Below are positions 1-7,977 of a stretch of 64,000 bases of DNA, one piece after another. The stretch is from positions 109,207 to 173,206 of the forward strand of contig NZ_WWGX01000071.1 in NCBI RefSeq assembly GCF_009862265.1, in the 5' to 3' direction. Numbering within the stretch: position 1 is the stretch's first letter; each line of letters opens with the position of its first letter. Source of the stretch: Streptomyces sp. SID8352 (GTDB lineage Bacteria > Actinomycetota > Actinomycetes > Streptomycetales > Streptomycetaceae). The position numbers and the translations under genes are program-made. The notes below the pieces were generated by a model. It saw only the letters and a list, made by a program, of their open reading frames with translations, searched no databases and was not told where the DNA came from.

Positions 1-422
1 TCAACCCCAGCGATCTGCGCATCGACGTCTACCGGTCCTCCGGCCCCGGCGGCCAGTCCGTCAACACCACCGACTCCGCGGTGCGGATCACGCACCTGCC
101 CACCGGTGTCGTCGCCTCCTGCCAGAACGAGAAGAGCCAGCTCCAGAACAAGGAGCAGGCGATGCGTATCCTGCGCTCCAGGCTGCTCGCCGCGGCGCAG
201 GAGGAGGCGGAGCGGGAGGCCGCGGACGCCCGCCGCAGCCAGGTCCGCACCGTCGACCGCTCCGAGAAGATCCGCACGTACAACTTCCCGGAGAACCGCA
301 TCTCCGACCACCGCGTCGGATTCAAGGCGTACAACCTGGACCAGGTCCTGGACGGCGAGCTCGACGCGGTGATCCAGGCCTGCGTCGACGCGGACTCGGC
401 CGCCAAGCTGGCCGCGGCCTGA
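1..422 (+). CDS. prfA: Peptide chain release factor 1, C-terminal part
   Basis: RF1 reads UAA and UAG stop codons in the ribosomal A site and triggers peptidyl-tRNA hydrolysis. The window opens inside the gene: the reading frame starts at base 3 and about 139 C-terminal residues are present. The catalytic loop is visible near the start as SSGPGGQSVN, containing the universal GGQ tripeptide, followed by the conserved RITHLPTG and CQNEKSQ segments and the class-I ending IRTYNFPENRISDHR. RF1 and RF2 share this domain; the assignment to RF1 rests on prmC lying directly downstream, the usual bacterial prfA-prmC pairing. PrmC methylates the glutamine of this GGQ motif. The end is TGA at 420-422. 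Partial only because of the window edge. Confidence 0.95.
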   Translation, partial: NPSDLRIDVYRSSGPGGQSVNTTDSAVRITHLPTGVVASCQNEKSQLQNKEQAMRILRSRLLAAAQEEAEREAADARRSQVRTVDRSEKIRTYNFPENRISDHRVGFKAYNLDQVLDGELDAVIQACVDADSAAKLAAA

Positions 423-529
423 CCCGCGACGGCCGGTCCGCACCGCCCGCCGGGGCGGCGGACCCGGCCCCCGGACGCACCACCCGCGCGCCCCGCGCGA
501 CCGAACGGAAGACAGCTCGGAGGACCAGC

Positions 530-1375
530 GTGAACCTGCTGCTCGCGGAGGTGGCCCAGGCCACCCAGCGGCTGGCCGACGCCGGCGTGCCCTCGCCGCG
601 CACCGACGCGGAGGAACTGGCCGCGCATCTGCACGGCGTCAAGCGGAGCGAGCTGCACACCGTCCGGGACGCGGACTTCGACGCCCGCTACTGGGAGGTC
701 GTCGCCCGCCGGGAGGCCCGGGAGCCGCTCCAGCACATCACCGGCCTGGCCTACTTCCGCTATCTGGAGCTCCAGGTCGGGCCCGGGGTCTTCGTGCCCC
801 GGCCCGAGACGGAGTCCGTGGTCGGCTGGGCCATAGACGCCGTGCGCGCCATGGACGTCGTCGAGCCCTGCATCGTCGACCTGTGCACCGGCTCCGGGGC
901 CGTCGCGCTGGCGCTCGCGCAGGAGGTGCCGCGCTCGCGCGTGCACGCGGTGGAACTGTCCGAGGACGCCCTGGTGTGGACCCGCCGGAACATGGCCGGC
1001 TCCCGGGTCGACCTGCGCCAGGGCGACGCCCGCACCGCCTTCCCCGACCTCGACGGCCAGGTCGACCTGGTGATCTCCAACCCGCCGTACATCCCGCTCA
1101 CCGAGTGGGAGTACGTCGCCCCCGAGGCCCGTGACCACGATCCGCAGATGGCCCTGTTCTCCGGCGAGGACGGCCTCGACCTGATCCGCGGCCTGGAACG
1201 CACCGCCCACCGCCTGCTGCGCCCCGGCGGGGTCGTCGTCGTCGAGCACGCCGACACCCAGGGCGGCCAGGTGCCCTGGATCTTCGCCGAGGAGCGGGGC
1301 TGGGCCGACGCGGCCGACCATCCCGACCTCAACAACCGCCCGCGGTTCGCGACCGCCCGCAAGGCGCTGCCGTGA
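530..1375 (+). CDS. prmC: Release factor glutamine N5-methyltransferase (HemK family)
   Basis: PrmC uses S-adenosylmethionine to methylate the GGQ glutamine of release factors, improving termination. The protein is 281 aa, normal for the family. It has an N-terminal helical release-factor-recognition region (about residues 1-80) and a Rossmann methyltransferase domain with the SAM motif IVDLCTGSGAVALALA and the family signature NPPYIP that holds the substrate amide. The start is GTG, preceded by a GGAGGA-like ribosome site around 519-525. It follows prfA by 107 bp, so enzyme and substrate are co-encoded. The next gene begins 55 bp downstream, consistent with one operon through tsaC and the phosphatase-like gene. 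Confidence 0.95.
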   Translation: MNLLLAEVAQATQRLADAGVPSPRTDAEELAAHLHGVKRSELHTVRDADFDARYWEVVARREAREPLQHITGLAYFRYLELQVGPGVFVPRPETESVVGWAIDAVRAMDVVEPCIVDLCTGSGAVALALAQEVPRSRVHAVELSEDALVWTRRNMAGSRVDLRQGDARTAFPDLDGQVDLVISNPPYIPLTEWEYVAPEARDHDPQMALFSGEDGLDLIRGLERTAHRLLRPGGVVVVEHADTQGGQVPWIFAEERGWADAADHPDLNNRPRFATARKALP

Positions 1376-1430
1376 CCGGCGACCGGACTTCGACCCCGCA
1401 GCAGGACCTGTACGAGGAGGACCGCTAGAC

Positions 1431-2078
1431 ATGGCACGGCGATACGACACCAACGACGCGACCGACCGAGTGACGGGTCTGCGCGAGGCCGCGTCCGCCG
1501 TCCGCCGTGGCGAGCTGGTGGTCCTGCCGACGGACACCGTCTACGGCGTCGGCGCCGACGCCTTCTCCCCGGAGGCCGTCGCCGCCCTGCTCTACGCCAA
1601 GGGCCGGGACCGCGCCATGCCCACCCCCGTCCTCATCGGCTCCCCGAACACCCTGCACGGGCTGGTCACCGACTTCTCCGAGCGGGCCTGGGACCTGGTG
1701 GACGCCTTCTGGCCGGGCGCGCTGACGCTGGTCACCAAGCACCAGCCGTCCCTCCAGTGGGACCTCGGCAACACCCGGGGCACGGTGGCCGTCCGGATGC
1801 CGCTGCACCCGGTCGCCCTGGAGCTGCTCACCGACTTCGGCCCGATGGCGGTCTCCTCCGCCAACCTGACCGGGCACCCGGCCCCGGAGGACTGCGACGC
1901 CGCCCAGCAGATGCTCGGCGATTCCGTCTCCGTCTACCTCGACGGCGGCCCCACCCCCGGTATCGTCCCGTCGTCCATCGTCGACGTCAGCCGTGACGTG
2001 CCGGTCCTGCTGCGCGCGGGCGCGCTGTCGGCGGAGGAGCTGCGCAAGGTGGTACCCGACCTCGAGGTGGCGAATTGA
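1431..2078 (+). CDS. tsaC: L-threonylcarbamoyladenylate synthase (Sua5/YciO/YrdC family)
   Basis: This enzyme condenses threonine, bicarbonate and ATP to threonylcarbamoyl-AMP, the first step of the t6A37 modification of ANN-decoding tRNAs. The 215-aa protein is a single YrdC domain without the extra C-terminal Sua5 domain, so it is the short TsaC type. Visible family motifs are GELVVLPTDTVYGVG near residue 27, the segment LLYAKGRDRAMPTPVLI that contains the nucleotide-binding KxR, and PMAVSSANLTGHPAP. The start is ATG with GAGGAGGACC just upstream. The stop overlaps the TTG start proposed for the next gene (TTGA), indicating translational coupling. The transferase partners TsaB/D/E are not in the window. 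Confidence 0.92.
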   Translation: MARRYDTNDATDRVTGLREAASAVRRGELVVLPTDTVYGVGADAFSPEAVAALLYAKGRDRAMPTPVLIGSPNTLHGLVTDFSERAWDLVDAFWPGALTLVTKHQPSLQWDLGNTRGTVAVRMPLHPVALELLTDFGPMAVSSANLTGHPAPEDCDAAQQMLGDSVSVYLDGGPTPGIVPSSIVDVSRDVPVLLRAGALSAEELRKVVPDLEVAN

Positions 2079-2752
2079 CGGCCCCTGGGACGGGGCGTGG
2101 CATAGGCGGCCGGGAGAGCGCCGCGGAGGTGACGACGACGTTCGGCTTTCCGCGCGACAGTTTCCGCATCCTCCATGTCAGCACCGGCAACGTCTGCCGC
2201 TCGCCCATCACCGAGCGGCTGACCCGGCATTTCGTGGCGGAGCGGCTCGGGGTGCTGGGCGGCGCGCTGATCGTGGAGAGCGCGGGCACCTGGGGCCACG
2301 AGGGCGCGCCCATGGAGGCCAACGCGGAGACGGTCCTCGCGGACTTCGGCGCGGACGCGGCCGGCTTCACCGGGCGCGAGCTGCTCGACGAGCACGTCAT
2401 CCGCGCCGACCTGGTGCTGACCGCCACCCGGGACCACCGGGCGCAGGTCATCTCCATGGGGCACTCGGCGGGGCTGCGCACCTTCACCCTCAAGGAGTTC
2501 ACCCGCCTGGTCAACGCCATCGACCCGGCGACGCTGCCGCCGCTGGAGGACGGGGTGGTCGGCCGGGCCCGCGCCCTGGTCCGCGCCGCCGCCGCGCTGC
2601 GCGGCTGGCTGCTGGCGCCCACCGCCGAGGCGGACGAGGTCCATGACCCGTACGGGGCGCCCCTGCCGTTCTTCCGCTCCATCGGCGACGAGATACACGA
2701 GGCCCTGGACCCGGTGGTCACGGCGCTGACGGGGGTCGCGGCCCGGACGTAG
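2075..2752 (+). CDS. Low-molecular-weight tyrosine-phosphatase-like protein lacking the nucleophilic cysteine
   Basis: The 225-aa protein has the fold signature of low-molecular-weight protein tyrosine phosphatases. The normal P-loop is V-C-x-G-N-x-C-R-S-P; here it reads HVSTGNVCRSP (about residues 34-44), so the first, nucleophilic cysteine is replaced by Ser36, while Cys41 and Arg42 are kept. A C-terminal DPYG matches the general-acid DP motif. It may therefore bind phosphotyrosine or phosphoarginine peptides without hydrolysis, or use Cys41; this is inference. The TTG start at 2075 overlaps the tsaC stop; GTG at 2129 is an alternative giving about 207 aa. The TAG stop is formed at the junction with the 162-bp intergenic element that begins at 2751. 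Confidence 0.8.
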   Translation: MTAPGTGRGIGGRESAAEVTTTFGFPRDSFRILHVSTGNVCRSPITERLTRHFVAERLGVLGGALIVESAGTWGHEGAPMEANAETVLADFGADAAGFTGRELLDEHVIRADLVLTATRDHRAQVISMGHSAGLRTFTLKEFTRLVNAIDPATLPPLEDGVVGRARALVRAAAALRGWLLAPTAEADEVHDPYGAPLPFFRSIGDEIHEALDPVVTALTGVAART

Positions 2753-2912
2753 GGCCTCTCGTTTGGATCATGCCGGGCTGATGGGCCCCGGCGCCGCGCC
2801 TCGCCGCGTCGTTGTCGGTCGCCGGGGCTCCGCCCCGACTCCCTCCTCCGCCCTGCGACGCACGGCGCCGGACCCCGCTCCCCGATCCGGCCCGATCCAG
2901 ACGAAACACCCT
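2751..2912 (+). repeat. 162-bp intergenic repeat element, copy 1
   Basis: A 162-bp block from AGGGCCTCTCGTTTGGATC to GATCCAGACGAAACACCCT recurs at 48960-49121 in the same orientation, same length and about 90% identity by eye. The outer ends are imperfect inverted repeats of about 19 bp (the right end reads AGGGTGTTTCGTCTGGATC on the other strand), a layout resembling a miniature inverted-repeat element. It has no coding capacity. The first AG completes the TAG stop of the upstream gene. I recall similar sequences between genes in many Streptomyces genomes. No target-site duplication was identified. Confidence 0.8.
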
Positions 2913-2985
2913 GGCCGGTCCGCTCCGCGGCGCGACCGGTTGCGCCGGTCGCCGCGCGGGGCGGGCGGGCGGGGAGCGGCGGGCC

Positions 2986-2991
2986 TACATT
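2986..2991 (+). promoter_or_regulatory. Candidate -10 box of the glyA promoter
   Basis: TACATT fits the TANNNT form of Streptomyces vegetative -10 boxes and would place the transcript start near 2998, just where the large leader stem begins. No convincing -35 box is visible in the very GC-rich upstream sequence, so the call is tentative. Confidence 0.35.
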
Positions 2992-2999
2992 GGTGCCAC

Positions 3000-3154
3000 G
3001 GGCCGTTCCGTGATCCCCGGCGGGTGTGCGACGACGGCCACGGCACCTCGCGGCGCCGCCGGGGTCCGGACGGCCGGGCACCCGGACGCCCCTCCGCCGC
3101 GCGGCACCGGGTCCGGCGCCGCGCGCCGGTCCGCCGGGGATCACGGGACGCCCC
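3000..3154 (+). promoter_or_regulatory. Large stem-closed RNA leader upstream of glyA
   Basis: Bases 3004-3023 (CGTTCCGTGATCCCCGGCGG) pair with 3131-3150 (CCGCCGGGGATCACGGGACG) over 20 bp with a single G-U wobble. After one mismatch, 3000-3002 continue the pairing with 3152-3154. The helix encloses 107 nt that are GC-rich and can fold further. It lies 34 bp before the glyA start codon and begins at the inferred transcript start. A helix of this length is unlikely by chance and suggests a cis-regulatory leader or small RNA. I compared it with the ZTP (pfl) motif common upstream of glyA and did not find its conserved blocks. Confidence 0.55.
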
Positions 3155-3187
3155 CATGCCACCGTCGACGCACGCCCGGAGCGCCCC

Positions 3188-4429
3188 ATGTCGGTCACCC
3201 ACGAGGTCCCCCCGGCCACCACCCTGCGGGAGCGGGACCCCGAGCTGGCGGAGATCCTGCTGGCAGAGAAGCGGCGGCAGGAGACCACGCTCCAGCTCAC
3301 CGCCGCCGAGAACTTCACCCCGCCCGCCGTGCTGGCCGCCCTGGCCTCCCCGCTCGTCAACAAGTACGCCGAGGGCTACCCCGGGGCCCGGCACCACGGC
3401 GGCTGCGAGATCGTCGACACCGCCGAGCGGCTCGCCGTGGAGCGGGCCCGTAGCCTCTTCGGCGCCGGGCACGCCAACGTGCAGCCGCACTCCGGCTCCT
3501 CCGCCGTCCTCGCCGCCTACGCGGCACTGCTGCGGCCGGGCGACACCGTCCTCGCGATGGGCCTGGAGCACGGCGGCCACCTCACCCACGGCTCGCCCGC
3601 CAACTTCTCCGGCCGCTGGTTCCGCTTCATCGGCTACGGCGTGGACGCGGAGACCGGGCTGATCGACCACGACCAGGTGCGGGCGCTGGCCCGGGTGCAC
3701 CGGCCGAAGGCGATCGTCTGCGGCTCCATCGCCTATCCCCGCCACATCGACCACGCCTTCTTCCGGGAGGTCGCCGACGACGCGGGCGCGTACCTGATCG
3801 CGGACGCCGCGCATCCGATCGGCCTGGTCGCCGGGGGAGCGGCGCCCAGCCCGGTGCCGTACGCGGACGTGGTCTGCGCCACCACCCACAAGGTGCTGCG
3901 CGGGCCGCGCGGCGGCATGCTCCTGTGCCGGGCCGAGCTGGCCGGGCGGATCGACCGGGCGGTGTTCCCGTTCACCCAGGGCGGGGCGCAGATGAACGCC
4001 GTCGCCGCCAAGGCGGTGGCCCTCGCCGAGGCGGCGACCGGGGCCCACGCCGCTTACGCCCACCAGGTGGTCGCCAACGCCCGCACGCTCGCGGCCGCCC
4101 TGGCCGACGAGGGGCTGGCGGTGATCACCGGCGGCACCGACACCCATCTGATCACCGTCGACCCAGGTCCGCTCGGTACCGACGGCAGGACGGCGCGGGG
4201 GCGGCTGGCGGCGGCCGGGATGGTGCTGGACTGCTGCCCGCTGCCGCACGGCGACGGCCGGGGGCTGCGGCTGGGCACGGCGGCGACGACCACGCAGGGC
4301 ATGGGGGAGCGGGAGATGCGGGTGGTGGCCACGCTGCTCGCCGGGGTGGTGCGGGGTGCGGTGGACCCGGCGGCGGCGCGGGCGGACGTGCGGGAACTGA
4401 CCGCGGAGTTCCCGCCGTATCCGGCCTGA
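3188..4429 (+). CDS. glyA: Serine hydroxymethyltransferase family protein, divergent active site
   Basis: A PLP enzyme of the SHMT family (413 aa), normally interconverting serine and glycine with tetrahydrofolate. The cofactor lysine is clear in CATTHKVLRGPRGG (Lys235), and KYAEGYPGARHHGGC, DAAHPIGLVAGG and GLRLGTAATTTQG follow the family order. Several usually invariant positions differ: the RYYGG tyrosines are His-His, the ASENF serine is Ala39, THKT is THKV and GTDNHL is GTDTHL. It is therefore probably a secondary SHMT or one with changed substrate, not the housekeeping copy; this is inference. The ATG at 3188 follows GGAGCG. It sits behind the stem-closed leader and 129 bp before the WecA-type gene. 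Confidence 0.85.
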   Translation: MSVTHEVPPATTLRERDPELAEILLAEKRRQETTLQLTAAENFTPPAVLAALASPLVNKYAEGYPGARHHGGCEIVDTAERLAVERARSLFGAGHANVQPHSGSSAVLAAYAALLRPGDTVLAMGLEHGGHLTHGSPANFSGRWFRFIGYGVDAETGLIDHDQVRALARVHRPKAIVCGSIAYPRHIDHAFFREVADDAGAYLIADAAHPIGLVAGGAAPSPVPYADVVCATTHKVLRGPRGGMLLCRAELAGRIDRAVFPFTQGGAQMNAVAAKAVALAEAATGAHAAYAHQVVANARTLAAALADEGLAVITGGTDTHLITVDPGPLGTDGRTARGRLAAAGMVLDCCPLPHGDGRGLRLGTAATTTQGMGEREMRVVATLLAGVVRGAVDPAAARADVRELTAEFPPYPA

Positions 4430-4558
4430 TCCGGGGTGGGCGCGGCGGGTGGACCGGTTGTCGTGCAACCATCGTCGATACCCGGAAGTCCTCATACGTA
4501 TGCGTGCCTCGCTAGGGTGTGAGGCTGGGAATGGCCAGCGAGACCTGTGGGGAAGCCC

Positions 4559-5869
4559 GTGCGTGAATACCTGCTGACGCTCTGCATCACGGCCGCGGTC
4601 ACGTATCTGCTGACCGGACCGGTGCGGAAGTTCGCGATCGTGGCGGGTGCCATGCCGGAGATCCGGGCGCGCGACGTGCACCGGGAGCCGACGCCGCGGC
4701 TCGGCGGGATCGCGATGTTCTTCGGGCTGTGCGCGGGTCTGCTGGTCGCCGACAACCTCACCAACCTCCACGAGGTCTTCGAGAAGTCCAACGAGCCGCG
4801 GGCCCTGCTCTCCGGCGCCGCGCTGATCTGGCTGATCGGCGTCCTGGACGACAAGTTCGAGATCGACGCCCTGATCAAGCTGGGCGGCCAGATGATCGCC
4901 GCCGGTGTGATGGTGGTGCAGGGCCTGACGATCCTGTGGATCCCGGTGCCCAGCGTGGGCAACGTGGCGCTGACCCAGTGGCAGGGCACCCTGCTGACGG
5001 TGGCGCTGGTCGTGATCACCATCAACGCGGTCAACTTCGTGGACGGCCTGGACGGGCTGGCGGCCGGCATGGTCTGCATCGCCGCCGCCGCGTTCTTCAT
5101 GTACGCCTACCGGATCTGGTACTCGTACGGCATCGAGGCGGCGGCCCCGGCCACCCTGTTCGCGTCGGTGCTGATGGGCATGTGCCTGGGCTTCCTGCCG
5201 CACAACATGCACCCGGCGCGGATCTTCATGGGCGACTCGGGCTCGATGCTGATCGGCCTGGTGCTGGCGGCCGGGGCGATCTCGGTGACCGGGCAGGTCG
5301 ACCCGGACGCGATGCAGCTCTTCTCCGGCTCGGAGCGCAGCGCGGTGCACCAGATGGTGCCGGTGTACATCCCGCTGCTGATGCCGCTGACGATCATCGC
5401 CATCCCGGCCGCCGACCTGATCCTGGCCATCGTGCGGCGCACCTGGCGCGGCCAGTCGCCGTTCGCGGCGGACCGGGGGCACCTGCACCACCGGCTGCTG
5501 GAGATCGGCCACTCGCACAGCCGGGCGGTGCTGATCATGTACTTCTTCTCGGCGCTGATCGGCTTCGGGGCGCTCGCCTACTCGGTCAACTCGGCGTCCA
5601 TGTGGATCGTGCTGGGCGTCGTCTTCCTCAGCGCCGTCGGCCTGGTGCTGCTCCTGCTGCCCCGCTTCACCCCGCGCGCCCCGCGCTGGGCCGAGGGGTT
5701 CCTGCCGCCCCGCTACCGGCGCCGCCGCGCGGTGCCCGCGGCGGCGGGAGGGGCGTCCGGGGCGGGCCCGGAGGGTGCCGGGGAGGCCGGCGCGGAGGAG
5801 CGCGTTCCGGTGGCGGCGGGGACGGCCAACGGTGCGACGGCCCTGGGGGCCCGGTCCCGCACAAGGTAA
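4559..5869 (+). CDS. wecA: Undecaprenyl-phosphate GlcNAc-1-phosphate transferase family (WecA/Rfe, MraY superfamily)
   Basis: A polytopic membrane enzyme expected to transfer a HexNAc-1-phosphate from a UDP-sugar to a polyprenyl phosphate, starting assembly of a cell-wall glycopolymer. At 436 aa it has about eleven hydrophobic segments and superfamily motifs: IRARDVHREPTPRLGG near the N-terminus, the aspartate pairs VLDDKFEID and NAVNFVDGLDGLAAG, FMGDSGSMLIG, and the cytoplasmic histidine loop DRGHLHHRLLE. The C-terminal ~60 residues are Ala/Gly-rich and variable. GTG at 4559 is preferred after GGGGAAG; GTG at 4547 would add four residues. Its place between glyA and the atp operon resembles the rfe-atp order in mycobacteria. 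The exact sugar cannot be read from sequence. Confidence 0.85.
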   Translation: MREYLLTLCITAAVTYLLTGPVRKFAIVAGAMPEIRARDVHREPTPRLGGIAMFFGLCAGLLVADNLTNLHEVFEKSNEPRALLSGAALIWLIGVLDDKFEIDALIKLGGQMIAAGVMVVQGLTILWIPVPSVGNVALTQWQGTLLTVALVVITINAVNFVDGLDGLAAGMVCIAAAAFFMYAYRIWYSYGIEAAAPATLFASVLMGMCLGFLPHNMHPARIFMGDSGSMLIGLVLAAGAISVTGQVDPDAMQLFSGSERSAVHQMVPVYIPLLMPLTIIAIPAADLILAIVRRTWRGQSPFAADRGHLHHRLLEIGHSHSRAVLIMYFFSALIGFGALAYSVNSASMWIVLGVVFLSAVGLVLLLLPRFTPRAPRWAEGFLPPRYRRRRAVPAAAGGASGAGPEGAGEAGAEERVPVAAGTANGATALGARSRTR

Positions 5870-6158
5870 GAATCTGACGAGAGCATTGCCAATCCGTGGG
5901 AGAGCGAACTCCCGCAATATCAGACAATTCGGTTCAGTAATTGCCCAAACGCGCGCCGTCACTCTCATGTGTGACCGCAAGCACACGGACAGGTAAAGAC
6001 CTCATCAAATAGTTTGTGATACGGTTCACGAGAACCCCCCGGATGGCGCTGATGGCCCGCAATGCGACGGTCCCTCGGCGTGAGGGCCTCGCTCGTCCCG
6101 GGACTACGCTCGTCCATGACGACACCCTGCCCCCTGTTGAAAAAGCGGAGTTGCCGCC
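5870..6158 (+). promoter_or_regulatory. Intergenic leader of the ATP synthase operon
   Basis: A 289-bp non-coding stretch, more AT-rich than its surroundings, which should carry the atp operon promoter. It contains the inverted repeat GTGTG...CACAC (5969-5986) and an AT-rich patch around 6003-6025 (CATCAAATAGTTTGTGATAC). I could not assign -35 and -10 boxes with confidence. The ribosome site GGAG for atpI lies at 6147-6150. Confidence 0.4.
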
Positions 6159-6596
6159 ATGCCGCCGTCCAATGACGTCCGCATCCTGCTTCAGGCCGCC
6201 GTGCCCACGGCTGCCGTCGGCGCCGTAGCCGCCGTCGTCAGCGGCGTGGTGGCCGGCGGCAAGGGCGCGGTCGGGGCCCTGGTCGGGACCCTGGTGGTGA
6301 TCCTCTTCATGGGGCTCGGCCTCCACATCCTCCAGCGGACCGCCCGATCGCTTCCGCACCTCTTCCAGGCCATGGGCCTGATGCTCTACGCGGCGCAGAT
6401 CCTTCTGCTGTTCGTCTTCGTCGCCGTGTTCAAGAACACCACGCTGTTCAATCCCCGGGCCTTCGCGCTCACCCTGGTCGCCGGCACCCTCGTGTGGATC
6501 GCCGCCCAGACGCGGGCGCACATGAAGTCGAAGATTCTTTACGTCGAACCCGAACCTTCGGGCGAAAAGCCCGAAAAGACGGGCCGCTCGTCGTGA
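6159..6596 (+). CDS. atpI: ATP synthase accessory protein AtpI
   Basis: First gene of the operon; 145 aa with four hydrophobic segments (roughly residues 12-32, 37-56, 70-94 and 104-122) and a charged C-terminal tail. AtpI proteins assist assembly of the c-ring and may support Mg2+ uptake; sequence conservation is low, so the call depends on topology and position directly before atpB. The ATG follows GGAG with 8 bp spacing. There is a 225-bp gap to atpB without an obvious terminator. Confidence 0.85.
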   Translation: MPPSNDVRILLQAAVPTAAVGAVAAVVSGVVAGGKGAVGALVGTLVVILFMGLGLHILQRTARSLPHLFQAMGLMLYAAQILLLFVFVAVFKNTTLFNPRAFALTLVAGTLVWIAAQTRAHMKSKILYVEPEPSGEKPEKTGRSS

Positions 6597-6821
6597 GGGG
6601 TAGGGCCGGGATAAAGAGGCATGAGAGATCCTGCTATCGTCCGGTGCCAACTGCGGCATCGCGGGCGCGGGTATCCGAGCTGACATCTGCTCGATCGCGA
6701 GGCGAGATGCCCCACAGCAGCCCCCACATCCGTAACACCAGTCCCGTGCCGAACAGCGGCAGCGCGCCGCGCCGACACAACGAGGTTGTCGTACCCATGC
6801 GCCACGATGAAGGAGCCCGCG

Positions 6822-7646
6822 GTGAGTGCTGACCCGACGCAGGTGCTCGCCTTCGAGACCGACTGCCACATTTTCGACGGATGTGGCTTCCCGGCTCCCG
6901 GCCTGCACTCGTTCCTCTTCGAGCCGCTCTGGGGCAACGCAGACGGCAACGGCATGTACTTCAACAAGCCGATGCTGCTGGCCCTGCTCGGGTCCGTTCT
7001 CGTGGTGGGCTTCTTCTGGGCCGCGTTCCGGAAGCCCACCATGGTCCCCGGCAAGCTCCAGATGGTCGCCGAGGCCGGCTACGACTTCGTGCGCCGCGGC
7101 ATCGTCTACGAGACGATCGGCAAGAAGGACGGCGAGAAGTACGTACCTCTCGCCGTCTCCCTGTTCTTCTTCGTCTGGATGATGAACGTCTGGTCCATCA
7201 TCCCGATCGCGGCCTTCCCGGTGACGTCGATCATCGCCTACCCGATGGTCCTGGCGCTCATCGTCTACATCACCTGGGTCGCGCTCACCTTCAAGAAGCA
7301 CGGCTTCGTCGGGTTCTTCAAGAACGTGACGGGCTACGACAAGACGCTCGGCCCGGTGCTGCCGCTCTCCATGACGATCGAGTTCTTCTCGAACCTCCTG
7401 GTCCGGCCCTTCACCCACGCCGTCCGGCTGTTCGCGAACATGTTCGCCGGTCACACCCTGCTGCTGCTGTTCACCATCGCCACCTGGTACATGCTGAACG
7501 GCATCGGCATCGCCTACGCCGGCGTCTCCTTCGTGATGGTCCTCGTCATGACCATCTTCGAGGTCTTCATCCAGGCTGTTCAGGCGTATGTGTTCGTGCT
7601 TCTGACCTGCAGCTACATCCAGGGCGCGCTCGCCGAGCACCACTGA
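6822..7646 (+). CDS. atpB: F1Fo ATP synthase subunit a
   Basis: Membrane stator subunit that forms the two proton half-channels of Fo. About 274 aa with five to six transmembrane helices. The essential arginine lies in HAVRLFANMFAGH, matching the MRLFGNM arginine of E. coli, and the last helix carries EVFIQAVQAYVFVLL. The GTG at 6822 (VSADPTQVLAF) is chosen because AAGGAG lies six bases before it; ATG at 6807 overlaps that ribosome site. In an operon with atpE 69 bp downstream. Confidence 0.95.
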   Translation: MSADPTQVLAFETDCHIFDGCGFPAPGLHSFLFEPLWGNADGNGMYFNKPMLLALLGSVLVVGFFWAAFRKPTMVPGKLQMVAEAGYDFVRRGIVYETIGKKDGEKYVPLAVSLFFFVWMMNVWSIIPIAAFPVTSIIAYPMVLALIVYITWVALTFKKHGFVGFFKNVTGYDKTLGPVLPLSMTIEFFSNLLVRPFTHAVRLFANMFAGHTLLLLFTIATWYMLNGIGIAYAGVSFVMVLVMTIFEVFIQAVQAYVFVLLTCSYIQGALAEHH

Positions 7647-7715
7647 GCGCCCACCCCGCCCGCAATCGTCCGGTGGCCAACCCCCACCGGTCCGTAAAGA
7701 GAAGGAAGAACTGGC

Positions 7716-7937
7716 ATGTCTACCCTTGCTGCTGTCACCGGTGACCTCGGTTCCGTCGGTTACGGTCTCGCGGCCATCGGCCCCGGCGTCGGTATCGGCA
7801 TCATCTTCGGCAACGGCACCCAGGCCCTCGCCCGCCAGCCCGAGGCCGCCGGTCTGATCCGCTCCAACCAGATCCTGGGCTTCGCGTTCTGTGAGGCGCT
7901 CGCCCTCATCGGCCTCGTCATGCCCTTCGTCTACTAA
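7716..7937 (+). CDS. atpE: F1Fo ATP synthase subunit c
   Basis: The 73-aa hairpin protein of the proton-driven rotor ring. Helix 1 has the glycine-rich pattern GPGVGIGIIFG, the polar loop is ARQPEA, and helix 2 carries the proton-binding carboxylate Glu60 in GFAFCEALALIG. No sodium-site polar pair is apparent around Glu60, so proton coupling is expected. The ATG follows GAGAAGGAAG. Codons look like those of a highly expressed gene, with GTC, GGC and CTC strongly preferred. Confidence 0.97.
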   Translation: MSTLAAVTGDLGSVGYGLAAIGPGVGIGIIFGNGTQALARQPEAAGLIRSNQILGFAFCEALALIGLVMPFVY

Positions 7938-7977
7938 GACGGCCTGACGACCGACCCTTTCGACGAAAGGCACTGAT

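Noticed and set aside
3000..3154. ZTP (pfl) riboswitch before glyA
   Set aside because: The conserved CGUGACUGGCG-, ACCGGGGAGC- and CCGCCUGGGC-type blocks are not found, although a large stem is present. A different structured leader remains possible.
2768..5986. Open frame of 1072 codons on the minus strand over glyA and wecA
   Set aside because: Overlaps two clear genes and includes the intergenic element; no motif.
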